Shown here one piece after another: positions 59,801 through 64,000 of a stretch of 64,000 bases of DNA (the first letter of the stretch is position 1; the number at the start of each line of letters is the position of its first letter). The DNA is from Sipunculus nudus. Lineage: Eukaryota; Annelida; Sipuncula; Golfingiida; Sipunculidae. The stretch covers positions 41,743,695 to 41,807,694 of the forward strand of contig CM049316.1 in the NCBI GenBank assembly GCA_026874595.1, read 5' to 3'. The position numbers were made by a program, and so were the translations under genes. The notes below the pieces were generated by a model. That model ran no database searches, was not told the origin of the DNA, and was given only the letters and a program-made list of their open reading frames with translations.

Positions 59801-62400
59801 ACAAACATTTTACTTCTGGTCTCAATTTTGGGACCAAATAAAAATTCAGGATTCATAAAGCAGTTGACATGTTGTGCTTATACATGTTTGATGTGCTCTC
59901 TAGTTAATTTTTACTTTCTTCATCTGAAGTGGTTTTATGTTGTTTGTTGGTTTGTCTGTTGGTTTGGCATCAGTGTGACACTTCTTATAGAGTGTATTGC
60001 AATATTTTGTGTGCACTTTAACTCTGATGTAAGGGAGTATATAACAGTTGGGCAGACATAGGGACTCAGACCCTATTTGTTTTCATTTTCAGTTCTTGGT
60101 CTCAGCCTCAAATCTCACCATCTCAGTCTTGGTCTTGGATTGGATTGTCTATGACCATGAGTTTAATTATCATCAGTAGCTGTCAGAGTCCATGCCACAT
60201 TACCAGTTGTATTTATTATTCATATTAAAGTAAAATATTTGATGTTCAAGACGAGGCCTTGCTTGACAAGGAGATATTGGTTACTGAATTGAGAAAAAAA
60301 ATTAACACCTGTAATCATCAAGAATTTATCAATACATTATATATTGATATTTTTGTGACAAAAGAGTCAGTGATATTTATTAAATGGCAGCAATATAAAG
60401 TCTTGATAAAGAAATTACTTCAGAAGCACCACATTTGTCTTGAGAAAAGAAAAAAATAAGGCTCAGTGTTTTGTTGCTGAATATCTGGATATTTTCTCCA
60501 AAGATTCTCTCTTTGTTGCAGCGCTGTTCATGTGATTCAATTTAGGACTAATACAGATTCAAATAATCTTAAAACTTACCATTTTGCTGCACTGTATCTA
60601 AGTTTAATATTGACCCTTGTCAGAGCCGTCAGTGATTGTTTCATTTCTTATCAGAGGCATTGATGAATTCATTGTTTCTTGTCAGACCCATCGATGATTG
60701 TACCAGTCCTCATGCATTGATTAATATATCATATGTCAGTCATACAGGGGAGGAGGCATACAGGGCAGTTGGTGGGGAGGATAAATTGTTTGGATGAAAC
60801 TTTCAGTATGCTGGGTGACTGACTGTTGACTGAAAGATTTTTTACTTCCAGATTTGCTGAATCCCATAATGTTTTCTTTTATTTTATATTCAATTCTTGC
60901 TATTATCCCGTAACCCCTTTATTCAAAGGTCATTTTTTAAACGGCTGAATCACCAACCAAATCATGAAACGAATAACCTATCATTGGTTTTGTGATTAAA
61001 CACACAGGGAAAAAGGAGTCACCTTTTGGCAGGCAAAAAAATGAGGCAAAGATTGTCCACAGTTGGTATTATATGGTGCTGCATAGAGAGTTGTATCCAA
61101 GACGGTTTGTCAGAAATGTCTACGGCAAATTGATTCATGAGATCTGTCAAGCGATAGATATTGTTTCATTAATTTGTCCCATGTAAAATGGGGTAGCCCC
61201 CTGACCCCACTGTTTCCCATAAATCAGGAAAGGCCGCCTCGTTTTGAAGACTTGGCATCAATCTTTCAGTGATGATCCATCTCTATTAACCTGTCTGTAA
61301 GGGAATGTATATGCAGCAAAGGAACCTGAACTTTTCATATTGCATTTAATTCCGAGAGAACCATCAATATATCCCTCTCTTAGTGAGAGTTCTGTGAAAT
61401 CCATATTGAAACAGTTGTGACTAAAATTTTTTTATTCTGGGGAAAAATTAATAACTGCTGTGATCCACACCATTACTATTTTGTATATTACTGATGATAT
61501 TATACGTAGAAAATAATTCTTTGGTAATATTAAACTTTTCCAGATAAAGTTTATATTAATTTTGATATATGGCATGAGGTAATTTTTTTAAAATGCACAA
61601 TATCTAGTGTGCATAGTACATGCATAAAATGCATAACAGCTAACATCACAACAAACATATTTATATCACAAAACTGAAATAAAACTTAAAAAAACTTAAA
61701 ATAATATAAATATGTAAATATAAAATGTTTAACACACATACCCTGAAGACTATGAAAATTACATGACCAAAACAAGTATAACAAACATCAAATAAACTGA
61801 TACAAATTGCAACTCTTTTTTTTTGGCAAAAGCATTTATAGGCAAGACCAATTAATTGCAGACATGCCATTTTATGGCAACAGCAAGCAAAACATATACA
61901 TGTAGCTATTTAACCTTCTTGTGTGTCCTTTACAGTGTTTTACAAGATAATATATACGATGAGTTAGCAAGGGTTGCTGTGTTATCTGAATAAAGTTCAC
62001 ATGCTACTTTTTGATTGTATGAAGCATTTATCACCGTACAGGGAACCAGAAATTTTACCTCAAAGGTTCATGTTACCAGAAATATTCAATCATATGATAG
62101 TGAACATTTCAGTTTTTTTTTGCTGATTATATCTTTATTCAGGGAACTTTATATGTATTGTGTTTCATGACAAAAGAAAATTCAGGAGCCACAGATGTAT
62201 AGATTGCAGAATCAGGTTTACTGGATATCATTTAAATAACTGAAAGGTGTTACATAAAAAGCTATTTAGATTATATAATTTTGTTTGTGTTCAGCTTTCT
62301 TCCCCAAGTCATGTTACAGACTGTTAAGTGAAATTAATAAATAAAAAATAAACAGTGAAGTAATGTAAATCTGTAGTCATGTGGTACTGTATTTTCTGCA
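59800..62400. other. AT-rich sequence, no gene supported
   Basis: A unique, less AT-rich patch at 61000-61260 includes a 64-codon ORF without recognisable domain. The rest is AT-rich with short ORFs. Confidence 0.5.
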
Positions 62401-62404
62401 CTCT

Positions 62405-62700
62405 AAAGGACTGTAAATTCCAGACTGAAGAAATGACAAACTAGGCTGTACATAAATGTTAGAACAAAGAACTGTATGAGACTGTAAAGAACTAAACATG
62501 AGACAACTAAGGGTCTTAACATCAGGATTTGCAAAGAACTGTAAATCCTGGACTGTGAAAAATCATAAATACTAGACTGTGAAGAACTTAAAATACTAAA
62601 CTGTGAATAACAGGAAATAATAGACTTAAGGACTGCAAACACTAGAATATAAAGAACCAAGGACTAGGCTGTGAATACTAAAATAAGGACTGAAGAAAAA
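62405..62700 (+). repeat. Degenerate tandem repeat, period about 26-30 bp
   Basis: Recurrent GACTGTGAAGAACT, AAAATACTAAACTGTGAATA and similar units at irregular spacing form an old, decayed minisatellite. It produces an 85-codon minus-strand ORF that is not considered real. Confidence 0.6.
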
Positions 62701-62736
62701 TGCAGCTATGAGACTTTGAAAGGATTGCAAATATTG

Positions 62737-62880
62737 GTGTCACATACAGTAAAACATATATATTTTTTAAATTTGGCATTGATTTATATATTATTTCACA
62801 CTTTTTTTTAATTTGAGACAAATTTGAACTTTTTTCTCGTAAGGTTTTACTTTTATTTTGTAAAATCCAGAATGGCTTAT
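62737..62880 (+). repeat. Dispersed repeat copy (partner at 53228-53360)
   Basis: Shares CACATACAGTAAAA, GGCATTGATTTAT and GTAAGGTTTTA...TAAAATCCA with the other copy. Confidence 0.5.
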
Positions 62881-62889
62881 CTGACGCTC

Positions 62890-64000
62890 CAAAGACAGTG
62901 TCATGATTATTGAAACCTTCACGAACAGATAAATTCAGGTCACTTGACAGCAGGTATTGGTTTGCAGACCATGGTCAGTGTACCATGATTATGGTACATA
63001 TACAACATACTAATAGAACATTCTTAAAGTTGTTCATATGTCACTGATGGGGAAATTGACCAAACTCTAGTTTGTTCAACTTGGGCTGACATGAATGATC
63101 TGACACAGAAATACCCATCTTGCGGCAGTTAACAGAAACTGAACATATATGAAACCACATTAAAGTATGTGAAATATACTTCTCTGATCATCTGTATTAT
63201 TCAAGTACCTCAAGGCTGTTTAGTCTTGAGGATGGGTGAAAAATGCATGGCCGTGTCCGATCCCTGGCGTATTTGTTCTCCACATTATGTTGGTTAACTC
63301 TCATATTTTCATCTATTATGCATCTCTATTGCAGGGGGTCACACCCGCAGTTTCTTTATCTCAGCCTCAGAATGCTTAAATTTGCACTTAGCTTCCTCAT
63401 CCAAAGCACATAAGTATCTTTTACCATATTAGAACCTCCTCTGCTAGTTCTGGCTAAGCTTTCGCAAATTACATTTTTTGGCCTTTTTTCTTTTCTGCTG
63501 ATGAAATATGTCTGTGACAGGAAGAGGTGTGGCGCTGTCGTTAACGTATTCCGAACGTGTGCCTCTCTCTATCTGCTTCTGTCCAATGTTACCGTCAAGT
63601 TGCTCATATTAAGGAAACGTAATGCGTTGCTACTATGGTTTTTTTTAGGTTTACCATTTTTGAGCTTGAGGCTATGAATAATGTTGAGTTCATTATCAAA
63701 ACATGTTTGTCCTTATTCCTCACAGTATATTATCCCTTTACTTATCAAAACCACAGATTGTAAAATTTGGCACCTCTTCAGAACAGCTTGTGTATAAAAA
63801 TACCAAATAATATCATTTTTGATAATTGTGTATCATGGACATTAGATTGATTTTTTTCTAAGGAACATTAAAAATCATCCTAAATATTATGCATAAATCA
63901 GATCTCTTCTAAATAAGATGGATTGGTATTTTATGTATGGGCCAAAGGGGTTACAGTACATGCACAGGGGATGGGGATGGTTAGTGTATACCAGGTTTGG
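62890..64000. other. AT-rich sequence, no gene seen
   Basis: No repeat, exon or island with clear support to the window end. A slightly GC-richer patch lies at 63520-63620. Confidence 0.6.

Overview
This is a eukaryotic, AT-rich, gene-poor window, most likely from a bivalve mollusc. The lineage call is from recalled repeats, not from a gene. It rests on the TGCCCCCGCC...GGCGGGGGCA element at 55.0-56.3 kb, the CAGCTGAGC-type element ends at 0.36, 26.2 and 29.6 kb, several tRNA-headed SINE-like elements, and a dispersed repeat at 24.7 and 56.4 kb. No prokaryotic, viral or organellar gene structure is visible. No long conserved ORF exists; the longest ORFs are minisatellites or TA microsatellites read through.

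Genes: two weak plus-strand gene ends can be argued from splice signals and reading phase. Set 1 has candidate exons at 2208-2254, 4275-4347, 4570-4623 and 18755-18865. They join in phase and end at a stop, giving about 94 residues of a protein I do not recognise. Set 2 is a good exon at 56961-57050 (read-through to a stop at 57065), probably joined to 57414-~57530, which carries AATAAA; it gives a short acidic C-terminus, also unrecognised. A TATA-box-like site at 20033-20040 with a possible untranslated first exon could start a gene between them. If so, about 37 kb of intron or intergenic DNA separates it from set 2.

Layout: 1-5 kb, set 1 exons, a nuclear-receptor-type half-site cluster and a dispersed repeat. 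6.2-10.9 kb, a large two-part satellite (28-bp units, then 56/112-bp higher-order units). 10.9-12.1 kb, fold-back and dispersed repeats. 12.4-20.5 kb, islands of higher-GC unique sequence, TA repeats, a minus-strand SINE, the set 1 terminal exon and the promoter candidate. 20.8-30.6 kb, AT-rich DNA, a 31-bp minisatellite, a ~3.4 kb non-coding mobile element and small repeats. 31-46.9 kb, minisatellites of 33, 38 and 23 bp alternating with unique islands. 47.2 kb, a 28/56-bp array. 51.7-52.3 kb, an island dense in GATA and T-box sites. 54.1-56.6 kb, two SINEs and the 180-bp-unit transposon. 57 kb, set 2. 57.8-64 kb, AT-rich DNA with old repeats.

The higher-GC, non-repetitive islands (2.3-2.9, 11.2-11.8, 12.4-13.1, 19.4-20.5, 31.4-31.8, 36.3-38.7, 39.2-39.6, 41.6-41.8, 46.4-46.8, 51.7-52.3, 56.7-56.9 kb) in AT-rich surroundings are what a regulatory gene desert around a developmental gene would look like. 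This is inference from composition and motif clustering. No conservation test was possible.
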